Assembly (NCBI RefSeq): GCF_006210265.1
Contig: NZ_VCNC01000003.1
Coordinates: 1 to 64,000 of the forward strand
Length of the DNA stretch: 64,000 nucleotides
Direction: 5' to 3'
DNA from: Desulfovibrio sp. UCD-KL4C
GTDB lineage: Bacteria; Desulfobacterota; Desulfovibrionia; Desulfovibrionales; Desulfovibrionaceae
The notes below the pieces were generated by a model that saw only the letters and a list, made by a program, of their open reading frames with translations, was not told the origin of the DNA and searched no databases. Numbering within the stretch: position 1 is the first letter of the stretch; each line of letters opens with the position of its first letter. A program made the position numbers and the translations under genes. This document shows, in pieces, positions 26,811-34,779 of this stretch.

Positions 26811-27596
26811 ATGAGACATTTTAAGTGTTTATACCTTGCCGTGTTTGTATTGTTTGTTGCTGTTGCCATCGCAGGATGTTCCAAGCAGGAAAAAACAGGA
26901 CTAGAGAAAGTTAAAGAAACCGGTGAAATCAGTTTTGCTATGAGTGGTGGATATCCTCCTTTCAATTTTTTCAATAAAACTAACGAGCTGGTGGGATTTG
27001 ATGTTGATGTGGCTAAAGAGGTCGCTAGAAGACTGGGTGTGAAGCTGAAACCTGTTACCACTGAGTGGAGTGGTATTATCGAAGGACTGCGCTCAGGTAT
27101 TTATAGCGGGATTTTGGGTAGTATGGCCGCGACTGATAAACGTAAAGAAGTCGTAGATTTTTCCATTCCTTATTACTATTCCGGCGCGCAGATGTTCGTT
27201 CGTGCAGATGCTCCGTTTGAAACGGTTCAAGACCTTAAAGGTCACGCTGTCGGATTGGTGACCGGAACCACATTCGAGCAGGATGCTAAAAACCTAGGCA
27301 TCACCGATATCCGTCTTTATAAAGATGACACAAGTACGCTGACCGAGCTTTCAAACGGCGTTATTGAAGGTGTCATTACCGACCGTGTTGTGGGCGTAAA
27401 TGCTATGAACAGCGGTAAATTTAATGTTAAGCCTCTTGGTTCTCCGCTGCGCAGGGAAGACATTGCCGTTGCTTTCCGAAAGGAAGACAAAACCCTTACC
27501 GCTGCGGTGAATGACATATTAAAGCAAATGCATGAAGACGGCACTCTAAGTGAGCTGAGTAAGAAGTGGCTCAAAGTAGATATTACTAAGAAATAA
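26811..27596 (+). CDS. Amino acid ABC transporter, periplasmic substrate-binding lipoprotein
   Basis: This 261-aa SBP_bac_3 protein begins with a lipoprotein signal whose lipobox AIAGC puts the lipidated Cys at 23. The mature domain shows the family motifs ISFAMSGGYPPFNFFNKTNELVGFDVDVAKEVARRLG, IIEGLRSGIYSGILGSMAATDKRKEVVDFSIPYY and GHAVGLVTGTTFEQ. It delivers a polar amino acid to the permease and ATPase genes that follow. The exact substrate (His, Arg, Gln, Cys class) cannot be read from sequence. AGGAG precedes ATG 26811. Confidence 0.93.
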   Translation: MRHFKCLYLAVFVLFVAVAIAGCSKQEKTGLEKVKETGEISFAMSGGYPPFNFFNKTNELVGFDVDVAKEVARRLGVKLKPVTTEWSGIIEGLRSGIYSGILGSMAATDKRKEVVDFSIPYYYSGAQMFVRADAPFETVQDLKGHAVGLVTGTTFEQDAKNLGITDIRLYKDDTSTLTELSNGVIEGVITDRVVGVNAMNSGKFNVKPLGSPLRREDIAVAFRKEDKTLTAAVNDILKQMHEDGTLSELSKKWLKVDITKK

Positions 27597-27604
27597 ATAA
27601 AGAT

Positions 27605-27624
27605 AAGGGGGCTAAGGCCTCCTT
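27605..27624 (+). terminator. Short hairpin between binding-protein and permease genes
   Basis: AAGGGGGC (27605-27612) pairs with GCCTCCTT (27617-27624) with one G-U pair and a 4-base loop, and a short pyrimidine stretch follows. Such a hairpin commonly lowers permease expression relative to the binding protein or protects the upstream message. Confidence 0.55.
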
Positions 27625-27647
27625 ACTCTTTTATAAAAGGAAAAAAG

Positions 27648-28304
27648 ATGTATTTTCATTTTTCAAGTCTGCTGGAGTATTTTCCATATTTTCTTCCAGC
27701 GGCATGGATGACTCTTGAGATTACCATGCTGGGTATTCTTCTCGGGCTTGTCCTCGGTCTTATTACTGTGTTTATGCGCATTTCAAACAAGAAAATATTT
27801 AATCTTCCGGCTCATGCATATATTTATATAATTCGCGGAACTCCTCTTTTACTACAATTACTGTTTATCTATTTCGGCATGCGCAGCATGATCGGTTTGT
27901 CAGCATTACCTGCTGCTGTGTTGGCTCTAGGTGTTCACAACGGAGCCTATCTTGCTGAGATTTTCAGAGGGGCTATTGATTCCATCTCTGGAGGGCAGAT
28001 GGAAGCCGCACGCAGTATCGGGATGAGCTACCCCCGTGCAATGGTCAGGATTATTCTGCCTCAGGCTTTTAAAAGAGCAATTCCGGCCCTTGGTAATCAG
28101 TTTATCATCGCTTTGAAGGATTCATCCCTTGCCAGTGCCATCACAATTAATGAGCTGCTGCTTAAATCTCAGCAACTGGCCTCATCGAACTTTATGATGA
28201 TGGAAATGCTGACTATCGCTGGAATGTTTTATCTTTTCTACACGGGTGTGTTTACCCTTCTTTTTCATCGAATTGCAAGAAGGCTGGACACCAGCGGTGC
28301 GTAG
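27648..28304 (+). CDS. Amino acid ABC transporter permease
   Basis: This 218-aa inner-membrane protein has about five helices and matches the HisMQ/GlnP permease family: the N-terminal FLPAAWMTLEITMLGILLGLVLGL, IIRGTPLLLQLLFIYFG, and the EAA loop EIFRGAIDSISGGQMEAARSIGMSYPRAMVRIILPQA that docks on the ATPase. It is the only permease subunit, so it presumably forms a homodimer. AAAGGA precedes ATG 27648. Confidence 0.94.
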   Translation: MYFHFSSLLEYFPYFLPAAWMTLEITMLGILLGLVLGLITVFMRISNKKIFNLPAHAYIYIIRGTPLLLQLLFIYFGMRSMIGLSALPAAVLALGVHNGAYLAEIFRGAIDSISGGQMEAARSIGMSYPRAMVRIILPQAFKRAIPALGNQFIIALKDSSLASAITINELLLKSQQLASSNFMMMEMLTIAGMFYLFYTGVFTLLFHRIARRLDTSGA

Positions 28305-28357
28305 AACTCAATTTTTTTTAAAGAGTAAGGCTCATCATTTCTTACGCAGGAGAGTTT

Positions 28358-29089
28358 ATGCAGGATACTATTAATATTGAAAACGTTCATAAGTGGTTTG
28401 ATACCAATCACGTGCTCAAAGGAGTTAACCTCAATGTCGGTAACTCTGATGTTGTTGTGGTTATCGGAGCTAGTGGTTCCGGAAAATCTACATTGCTTAG
28501 GTGTGTGAATCGTCTGGAGACATACACTAAGGGACAGATTAGTCTCAATGGTGATAAAGTTCCAAGCAGTGAGAAAGAAATCAACGCCATGAGAAGTAAA
28601 GTCGGTATGGTTTTTCAACATTTCAACCTATTTCCGCACATGACTGTTTTGGGTAACGTGATAGAAGGTCCAACACAGATCAAGAAGACTCCGAAAAAGG
28701 AAGCTGTCGAGATTGGTATGTCCTTTCTGGATAAAGTTGGCATGGCAGAGAAAGCGGATGCTTATCCTGAAACTCTTTCCGGTGGACAAAAACAGAGGGT
28801 TGCTATTGCCCGGGCTCTAGCAATGGAACCGGAAGTAATGCTTTTTGACGAGCCTACTTCAGCTCTTGATCCGGAACTTGTTGGTGAAGTGCTTACCGTT
28901 ATGCAGGATCTTGCAGAAGATGGGATGACCATGATGGTCGTGACTCATGAAATGAATTTTGCAAACGAAGTTGCTGATTCCGTAGCCTTTATGGATAAGG
29001 GTGTAATCCTCGAGCAGGACGCTCCTTCACGATTATTCACAGCACCTACTGAGGAACGAACTCAGGAATTTCTAGCTCAAATTTTATAA
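28358..29089 (+). CDS. Amino acid ABC transporter ATP-binding protein
   Basis: The 243-aa ATPase contains Walker A (GASGSGKST), the Q-loop [13 protein letters not shown], the signature LSGGQKQR, Walker B ([13 protein letters not shown]) and the switch His in VVTHEMNFA, all typical of the GlnQ/HisP class that energises polar amino acid uptake. AGGAG precedes ATG 28358. It completes the operon, which ends at a strong terminator. Confidence 0.95.
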   Translation: MQDTINIENVHKWFDTNHVLKGVNLNVGNSDVVVVIGASGSGKSTLLRCVNRLETYTKGQISLNGDKVPSSEKEINAMRSKVGMVFQHFNLFPHMTVLGNVIEGPTQIKKTPKKEAVEIGMSFLDKVGMAEKADAYPETLSGGQKQRVAIARALAMEPEVMLFDEPTSALDPELVGEVLTVMQDLAEDGMTMMVVTHEMNFANEVADSVAFMDKGVILEQDAPSRLFTAPTEERTQEFLAQIL

Positions 29090-29133
29090 TTTTGATTTTA
29101 TAAAAAGTTATAACTGTTACATAGAATTACAGC

Positions 29134-29176
29134 AAAAGTGTGCCAGGATCTATCTGATTCTGGCACACTTTTTTTT
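29134..29176 (+). terminator. Strong intrinsic terminator of the amino acid transporter operon
   Basis: AAAAGTGTGCCAG (29134-29146) pairs perfectly with CTGGCACACTTTT (29160-29172), the inner bases also pair, and the T run continues to 29176. Confidence 0.95.
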
Positions 29177-29226
29177 AAACATTCCGTTAAGCTGCAACAT
29201 ATCCTCTAGTCGTAGAATTCCCTAAC

Positions 29227-29241
29227 TGGCATACTTATTGT
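29227..29241 (+). promoter_or_regulatory. Possible sigma-54-like promoter of the kinase/NtrC pair
   Basis: TGGCATACTTATTGT has GG and a G-T pair separated by 10 bases (TGGCAT-N5-TTGTA), one base off the GG-N10-GC rule for sigma-54 promoters. No copy of the palindromes seen at 32175-32394 is present here, so control by the neighbouring activator is not supported. Confidence 0.3.
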
Positions 29242-29298
29242 ATTTAGATATTTAATGTTTTACTGAATAATAGGTCTGGAAATAGATTGGAGGTTGCT

Positions 29299-30729
29299 AT
29301 GCGCGCAATGAAAATTAAGGTGATTGTCTTTTTTGTCATATTTCTTGGGTTTATGTCCTTAAATACAGGTTTTTATTGGTATAACGTAGTATCGTTGCGA
29401 GATCGCCTCGTTGTGATGGATCATTTTCATGACCTCCTTTCAGATATTCTTGAAATTAGACGTTATGAAAAAAACTTTTTGTTTTATCCTGAACCTGAAA
29501 GTTTGAAAGAGGCTGTAATTTATTTAGATAAAGCTGAAGGGGCTGTTGCGGTCCTTAAAGATAATATTATCGAAATCGGCGGGCAGGATTATTACAATAA
29601 ATTTATGAAAAATATCAGCGACTATAGCCAACAGCTTAATATCTTGAGCCGTGGGGCTAAAGGGGATCTGATAAAAACCAGAAATCTTGGAACGGAGATG
29701 GTCCAGAGCGCGCAAAATCTCCTTGCTTTAAAACAGAAACTAATCCACACGACTTTAATAAAAATTCAGTATATTCCTATAGTTGTAATGTTGTCGCTGG
29801 CCCTTTTAATAGTAATACTTTTTTACTGGCAGGCTAAGAAAGTGCTTGGCAGGCTTTTGTATGTTCAAAAGGCAGCGGAAGGCGTAGCAAAGGGGGATTA
29901 CAGCTCCATTGATCAGATTACGAGTGATGATGAGATTTCAAGCTTGATGCATTCGGCTTTCAGTAGCATGGCTGCTGATATTGAACATCGGCAGAATCAA
30001 CTGATTGAGTCCAGAAAACTCAGCTCTATAGGGACTCTTACTTCTGGCATAGCGCATGAGCTGAATAATCCGCTTAATAATGTTTCCCTTACGGCTGACA
30101 CTATGCTCGAAGAGTTTGAAGAGATGGAAGCTGAAGAGGGCAAGGAAATGCTGAATGACATAATTAATGAGATCGGACGGGCCAGTGAAGTTGTCAGAAA
30201 TCTGCTTGATTTTTCAAGAGAGAGCGAGCAGAGCATCAGCGAACTCAGAGTAGACACATTGATCAACGAAACTAAAAAGCTGGTAGTCAACCAGCTTAGA
30301 CTTGATAAGATTACGCTCAATGTTGACATTTTGGATGATATCCCAATGGTTTTGGGTGACCTGAATTCATTGCAGCAGGTTTTTATAAATCTCTTCATGA
30401 ACGCAGACCATGCGATGGAGGGCGGTGGAACTTTAACCGTGACCGTATCCTCTGCTCCTAATAATTACGTCAGGTTTGATGTTACAGATACAGGCTGCGG
30501 AATGACTGCGGAAACTTTGGAACGTATATTTGACCCGTTTTTCACTACAAAGCCCGTAGGCAAAGGGACAGGGCTCGGGTTGTCAATTATTTATGGGCTT
30601 ATTAAGAAGCACAGCGGATTCATTGAAGTGCAAAGTAAGCTGGAAGTAGGAACTACCTTTTCAATTTTTCTTCCGGCTGTAAGCCAATTGGAGAATTCTC
30701 ATGGACAAATTTCGAGCGGCAATAATTGA
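29299..30729 (+). CDS. Membrane sensor histidine kinase of the NtrB/AtoS type
   Basis: A TTG opens the frame at 29287, but GGAGG at 29289-29293 lies inside that extension and points to ATG 29299, giving 476 aa. Two transmembrane helices (VIVFFVIFLGFMSLNTGFYW and PIVVMLSLALLIVILFYW) flank a periplasmic helical sensor of about 120 residues. HAMP, HisKA with the phospho-His in TSGIAHELNNPLNN, and HATPase (N-box NLFMNADHAM, DTGCGM, GKGTGLGLSI) follow. The HELNNPLNN form is typical of kinases that act on NtrC regulators. Its last 29 bases overlap the NtrC-type gene, so the two are a cognate pair. Confidence 0.93.
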   Translation: MRAMKIKVIVFFVIFLGFMSLNTGFYWYNVVSLRDRLVVMDHFHDLLSDILEIRRYEKNFLFYPEPESLKEAVIYLDKAEGAVAVLKDNIIEIGGQDYYNKFMKNISDYSQQLNILSRGAKGDLIKTRNLGTEMVQSAQNLLALKQKLIHTTLIKIQYIPIVVMLSLALLIVILFYWQAKKVLGRLLYVQKAAEGVAKGDYSSIDQITSDDEISSLMHSAFSSMAADIEHRQNQLIESRKLSSIGTLTSGIAHELNNPLNNVSLTADTMLEEFEEMEAEEGKEMLNDIINEIGRASEVVRNLLDFSRESEQSISELRVDTLINETKKLVVNQLRLDKITLNVDILDDIPMVLGDLNSLQQVFINLFMNADHAMEGGGTLTVTVSSAPNNYVRFDVTDTGCGMTAETLERIFDPFFTTKPVGKGTGLGLSIIYGLIKKHSGFIEVQSKLEVGTTFSIFLPAVSQLENSHGQISSGNN

Positions 30730-32065
30730 TGATGAACAACATACAACAAAGCTTGTTGCAAAGGTCTTAACCAAACTTGGTTTTGAGACTGAAACATTCG
30801 ATTTGGGGCATCCTTTCCTTAATCGAATGGCCGAAAAAACCTTCGATCTGGTTTTTATTGATCTTCATCTTCCGGATATTGACGGCATGACAATCCTTAA
30901 CTTTGTAAAAAAAGGATTTGAAGATATTGAAGCCGTCATCATAACCGGACATGGCTCCATTCCCTCTGCCGTGGAAGCTACCAGCAAGGGAGCGGTTAAT
31001 TATATTGTTAAACCTTTTCGCCTTCAGGAAGTTCGGTCTTTAGCTCAAAATTGTCTTGAAAAACTTCATCTAAAAGAAGAAAATAAACGGTTGAAGCAAA
31101 GCTTAAATGGTGTTGTTCAGTTTAAAAATTTTATTGGCAACACCAAAGTTATGCAGGATTTGTTTGCAATGATCCGTAAGGTTGCGGAGGTTAATTGTAA
31201 TGTGTTGCTTCAGGCTGATACCGGAACAGGTAAAGAGCGTGCAGCAAGAGCTATTCACGAACTCAGCCCTAGACGCAATAAAACCTTTGTTTCTTTTAAC
31301 TGCGGAGGATTTACTGAAGAACTTATCTCCAGCGAATTGTTCGGACACGAGAAGGGAGCATTCACCGGAGCAACTGCGACTAAAATAGGTCTGCTTGAAT
31401 CTGCGGACGGCGGGACTGTTTTTCTGGATGAGATAGGCGAAATGCCTATGAATATGCAGGTAAAATTGTTGCATGTCATTCAGGAGAGGCGGATTATTCG
31501 TGTTGGGGGTACTAAACCTATTTCACTTGATATCAGAATAATCGCCGCCACTAACCGTGATCTTCATAAAGAGATGGAGCTTGGTCAATTTCGCGAGGAC
31601 TTGTTCTATCGATTAAACGTAGTTAATGTATACCTGCCGAAATTATCTGAGCGACGTGATGATATCCCATTGCTGGCGAATTATTTTTTGAAAACGTTTA
31701 ACGCTCGTTTTGGTAAATCAGTTGAATCCATATCACCGCAAGCTCAGGAAGTACTTAATAACTATAACTATCCAGGAAATGTCAGAGAGCTTGAAAACAT
31801 TATCCAACGGGCTGTAGCACTGGCTGAAGGTGATACTATAGGAATGCGTGAACTGCCGCCTGATCTGCTGAATTTAGCTTTTAGCGCGTTCGGCCCGTCT
31901 GGGCTGTTTTCTCTTGAAGAAATTGAGCGTAGGCATATTAAGCATGTCTTAGAAGCAACTGGTTTTAATAAGCATTTAACTAGTCATATTCTGGGTGTGC
32001 CGCGGACCACTCTTTGGCGGCGTATTAAAAAATATAATATTGAGGTTGATTTTGAGGACGAATAA
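30701..32065 (+). CDS. Sigma-54-dependent NtrC-family response regulator
   Basis: The 454-aa protein has a receiver (LVFIDLHLPDIDG, Lys in YIVKPFR), an AAA+ sigma-54 interaction domain (Walker A DTGTGKER with an unusual QAD before it, GAFTGA at 219-224, Walker B GGTVFLDEIGE, the FREDLFYRLNV motif) and a C-terminal Fis-type helix-turn-helix (FNKHLTSHILGVPRTTLWRRIKKY). The GAFTGA loop shows that it contacts sigma-54. Three matching palindromes and a sigma-54 promoter lie directly downstream, so the adjacent Usp/TauE/PEP-synthase-like operon is its probable target. Confidence 0.95.
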   Translation: MDKFRAAIIDDEQHTTKLVAKVLTKLGFETETFDLGHPFLNRMAEKTFDLVFIDLHLPDIDGMTILNFVKKGFEDIEAVIITGHGSIPSAVEATSKGAVNYIVKPFRLQEVRSLAQNCLEKLHLKEENKRLKQSLNGVVQFKNFIGNTKVMQDLFAMIRKVAEVNCNVLLQADTGTGKERAARAIHELSPRRNKTFVSFNCGGFTEELISSELFGHEKGAFTGATATKIGLLESADGGTVFLDEIGEMPMNMQVKLLHVIQERRIIRVGGTKPISLDIRIIAATNRDLHKEMELGQFREDLFYRLNVVNVYLPKLSERRDDIPLLANYFLKTFNARFGKSVESISPQAQEVLNNYNYPGNVRELENIIQRAVALAEGDTIGMRELPPDLLNLAFSAFGPSGLFSLEEIERRHIKHVLEATGFNKHLTSHILGVPRTTLWRRIKKYNIEVDFEDE

Positions 32066-32106
32066 CCTTTAGCGGACAGTTGTCACTAAATTCACAAAGT
32101 ATTTGT

Positions 32107-32137
32107 AAAACTGCCATAGAAAATGGCAGTTTTTTTT
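32107..32137 (+). terminator. Intrinsic terminator of the kinase/NtrC operon
   Basis: AAAACTGCCAT (32107-32117) pairs with ATGGCAGTTTT (32123-32133) around a 5-base loop, followed by T residues to 32137. Confidence 0.93.
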
Positions 32138-32174
32138 ATTTTTGCCTTCCCTGATTATCATACACTTCAGTGAT

Positions 32175-32189
32175 GTTTCATTTTGGAAC
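32175..32189. promoter_or_regulatory. Palindromic activator site 1 (UAS)
   Basis: GTTTCA-TTT-TGGAAC is the first of three copies of a GTTTCA-N3-TGAAAC palindrome (one mismatch in the right arm). The following ACTC is shared with site 2. It is centred about 330 bases upstream of the predicted sigma-54 start. Confidence 0.72.
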
Positions 32190-32237
32190 ACTCTTGCGCT
32201 AACTTAGAAAAAACCATCCTGTCAGTTAAAATTGCTC

Positions 32238-32252
32238 ATTTCATTTTGAAAC
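32238..32252. promoter_or_regulatory. Palindromic activator site 2 (UAS)
   Basis: ATTTCA-TTT-TGAAAC is 63 bases from site 1 (six helical turns) and shares the spacer TTT and the downstream ACTC with it. The left arm differs by one base from the perfect palindrome. Confidence 0.75.
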
Positions 32253-32379
32253 ACTCATCGGTCAAATTATCTTAAGTATCATTCTGATTGCTTTTCAGAT
32301 GGTCCTGTTTGCTGGGGTTATCAAGAGTAGCCGGAGGAGGCAGTCTCTTTTTTTTGTCCATTTTTTTAAATTTTTATTC

Positions 32380-32394
32380 GTTTCATATTGAAAC
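32380..32394. promoter_or_regulatory. Palindromic activator site 3 (UAS)
   Basis: GTTTCA-TAT-TGAAAC is a perfect palindrome located about 100 bases upstream of the -24 element, an ordinary distance for an NtrC-type enhancer site. Confidence 0.78.
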
Positions 32395-32483
32395 AAAAAA
32401 ATAGTGAAAAAAAGAACTAGTTGGGTATTAAAAAAAATATCTCAATATTCCAAATGCTTAGCATGAATGATGGATATAGTTTG

Positions 32484-32501
32484 TTGGCATATGTCTTGCT
32501 T
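32484..32501 (+). promoter_or_regulatory. Sigma-54 promoter of the Usp/TauE/PEP-synthase-like operon
   Basis: TTGGCATATGTCTTGCTT contains GG at 32486-32487 and GC at 32498-32499 separated by exactly 10 bases, matching TGGCAY-N5-TTGCW. Transcription should begin near 32510, which lies after an in-frame ATG at 32467 and therefore fixes the first gene's start at 32527. Confidence 0.88.
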
Positions 32502-32526
32502 TACGCTGATTAACGGAAAGCAAAAT

Positions 32527-32961
32527 ATGAATAATGTACTTATCGCTGTCGACACCTCTGAATCCAGTTTTTGGCTGGCATATTACGCTATTGCGCTAAC
32601 CAAAAGAATACCTATGGATGTCTCTATTCTTATGATCGAAGATGAAAATCATAAGAGTAAAGGAGAAAAAGGTGATGAGTGGATAGGGCTTCCGGAAAAA
32701 CGTTTGGAGTCTTTGCTGGCAGAGGGACACTCAGATACGTCTCATATAAATTTTTATTCAACAAAGGGTAATTTTGAAGACGAAGTCATTCAATTTATCC
32801 TTGAGAATAAGATTACGACTCTGTTCATCGGCCAGCCGGAACCGAGACGGGCTAAGCTTGATACTCAGTTTATGGCTCTCCTTGAACGGATCGGAAGTAG
32901 AACCGACTGTCACATAGAAGTTGTGCAGAAGGTTTCAGCATACGGTAGTGACAAATTTTAA
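32527..32961 (+). CDS. Universal stress protein (UspA domain)
   Basis: The 144-aa product starts MNNVLIAVDTSESSFWLAYYAIALTKRI, the usual Usp opening with the acidic residue of the nucleotide pocket. ATG 32527 is chosen because the sigma-54 start site lies downstream of an earlier in-frame ATG at 32467; GGAAAG precedes it. The canonical GxxGx9G(S/T) ATP loop is not well kept: the corresponding region reads TLFIGQPEPRRAKLDT with GSRTDCHIEVV. It is first in a seven-gene operon and is thus directly under NtrC/sigma-54 control. Confidence 0.85.
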   Translation: MNNVLIAVDTSESSFWLAYYAIALTKRIPMDVSILMIEDENHKSKGEKGDEWIGLPEKRLESLLAEGHSDTSHINFYSTKGNFEDEVIQFILENKITTLFIGQPEPRRAKLDTQFMALLERIGSRTDCHIEVVQKVSAYGSDKF

Positions 32962-33084
32962 GAAGTGACCATCCGCTGATGGTTGCAGAGAATATGATGG
33001 GAGAGCTTTTTCAGGGGGATATTTGTTTATATTCTGAATGAGTTTACCTGTTGCAACCAAAGTCAAAATGAAAGGAGTTATTTA

Positions 33085-34011
33085 ATGTGGCATATGTATC
33101 TTCCCATTGCCGGGAACAGCGTTAACGTAATTCTCATCTTCATGTTGGGAGGTTTAGTTGGGCTGCTCTCAGGGATATTTGGTGTAGGAGGCGGTTTCTT
33201 GATGACTCCACTGCTCATCATGTTCGGTATTCCGCCGACCGTTGCAGCTGCATCTGACTCAAACCAGATTGTCGGAGCTTCAACATCAGGATGTCTGGCC
33301 CACTATCGCCTCGGTAATGTAGATTTTAAGATGGGATTCCTGCTTTTAATCGGTGGTATTCTCGGCGGATTCGTCGGTGTTCAAGCAATTAAGGTTCTCA
33401 GAGCCATGGGTAATGCGGATTTCTTAATTAATGTTACCTATGTTTTGATGCTCGGCGGGGTTGGGTCTTATATGTTTTATGAGAGCCTTCAAAGTTTGCG
33501 CAAAAAAGTTCCTACAGTTAAGACAGAAGCTCCCAAAAAGAAATCCTGTTATACTGCAATGCTCGAAAGTCTTCCTTTCCAGACTGACTTTAAGAAGTCC
33601 GGCGTACGTCTTTCTCTTCTCATGCCTTTGGTTCTTGGTGTTCTGGTAGGTGTTCTGGCAGCGATCATGGGAGTTGGCGGAGGCTTTATCATGGTTCCGA
33701 TCATGGTTTATCTGCTTCGTATGCCTATGCATGTTGTTGTTGGTACAAGCCTTTTTCAGATTCTTTTTACCTGTATAAACGTTACAATTTTACAGTCATA
33801 TACTAATCATACTGTAGACTTTGTTTTAGCTTTAATTCTTTTAGTCGGCTCAACTATCGGGGCTCAGTTTGGAACTAAGATCAGTAAAAAACTTAAAGGT
33901 GAACATCTTAAGATTTTACTGGCAACTCTTGTTCTGGCTGTAATGGTAAAAATGCTTTTCAGCCTGTTGCTCACTCCTGATGTGCTGCTGGCTTATGCAG
34001 GGGGACATTAA
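33085..34011 (+). CDS. TauE/SafE (TSUP) family sulfite/sulfonate exporter-like permease
   Basis: This 308-aa protein has two homologous halves of hydrophobic helices. The duplicated signature GLLSGIFGVGGGFLMTPLLIMFGIP near residue 28 and GVLAAIMGVGGGFIMVPIMVYLLRMP near residue 193 is diagnostic of the TauE/SafE family, which moves sulfite, sulfoacetate or related organosulfur anions. The substrate is unproven. A charged cytosolic loop (KKVPTVKTEAPKKKS) separates the halves. AAGGAG precedes ATG 33085. The next gene starts one base after its stop. Confidence 0.92.
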   Translation: MWHMYLPIAGNSVNVILIFMLGGLVGLLSGIFGVGGGFLMTPLLIMFGIPPTVAAASDSNQIVGASTSGCLAHYRLGNVDFKMGFLLLIGGILGGFVGVQAIKVLRAMGNADFLINVTYVLMLGGVGSYMFYESLQSLRKKVPTVKTEAPKKKSCYTAMLESLPFQTDFKKSGVRLSLLMPLVLGVLVGVLAAIMGVGGGFIMVPIMVYLLRMPMHVVVGTSLFQILFTCINVTILQSYTNHTVDFVLALILLVGSTIGAQFGTKISKKLKGEHLKILLATLVLAVMVKMLFSLLLTPDVLLAYAGGH

Positions 34012-34012
34012 A

Positions 34013-34762
34013 ATGAAGAAATATTCAATTGCACTTAGCATCTGTTTTACCATGCTTCTTATGTCCTGTGGAACTGTTTTCGCAGACGAAGATATGTCCC
34101 TCAGTTTTAAGCCAGACCATGTAACCATCGGTACAACTTATAATGGTGCAACAGTCGAGCTTAGTGGGACTGTGCCTAAAGGGTGTGCTGCTGTTGTCAG
34201 AGTCATGGGTGAGCTTAAGGATACCAAGTTCAAGAAAAAAGGTAAGGTTCTCGGTTTTCTCTGGATGAACGTTGCTACTGTTGAATTAGATCATATTCCA
34301 AGTTTGTTTTTAGTGGCTACTGATTCAGATATCTACGGTGGTGGCGGGAAAAAATGGAAAGATTTAAATATTGGATTTGATTCTGTAAAAGGAAATTCTG
34401 ATACAGAGATCTTTCATGAGTTTCTTAAGCTTGTTGAGCACGAAGAACACTACATGATTGAAGACGGCGTTGTTAAATACCATGATGCTGGTAATGGACT
34501 CCGCGGATTTACCGCTGAACTGACATTGCCTTCTTCTTTACAGAGAGGTGATTATACCGTTGAAGTCCTAGCTGTACGTGATGGTAAAGTCGTAGGAAAA
34601 ACTGTAAGTTCCATCTCAGCTGCTTTTAGCGGGTTTCCTAAAATCCTTTCTTCCATAGCATTTGGACATGAGATTATTTATGGAATTTCGGCTGTAATAA
34701 TAGCCATTTTGGCCGGTTTATTCATGAGTATGGTTTTTAGCGATAAAGGGGCTGCTCATTAA
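34013..34762 (+). CDS. TIGR02186/Alph_Pro_TM-like membrane-anchored periplasmic protein
   Basis: The frame is open from 33980, but ATG 34013 follows GGGGGA and begins a signal peptide (MKKYSIALSICFTMLLMSC); cleavage either before C19 as a lipoprotein or after VFA. The 249-aa protein has a beta-rich domain (LSFKPDHVTIGTTYNGATVELSG, FLWMNVATVELDHIPSLFLVATDSD) and one C-terminal membrane helix (IIYGISAVIIAILAGLFMSMVF). This resembles the TIGR02186 family, which is often next to TauE/SafE permeases, so it is likely a permease accessory protein. Its function has not been shown. Confidence 0.78.
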   Translation: MKKYSIALSICFTMLLMSCGTVFADEDMSLSFKPDHVTIGTTYNGATVELSGTVPKGCAAVVRVMGELKDTKFKKKGKVLGFLWMNVATVELDHIPSLFLVATDSDIYGGGGKKWKDLNIGFDSVKGNSDTEIFHEFLKLVEHEEHYMIEDGVVKYHDAGNGLRGFTAELTLPSSLQRGDYTVEVLAVRDGKVVGKTVSSISAAFSGFPKILSSIAFGHEIIYGISAVIIAILAGLFMSMVFSDKGAAH

Positions 34763-34779
34763 GCTCCGAGGTAAATATT

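Noticed and set aside
32294-32307. TGGTCCTGTTTGCT as a second sigma-54 promoter in the regulatory gap
   Set aside because: GG and GC are only 8 bases apart, where 10 are needed.
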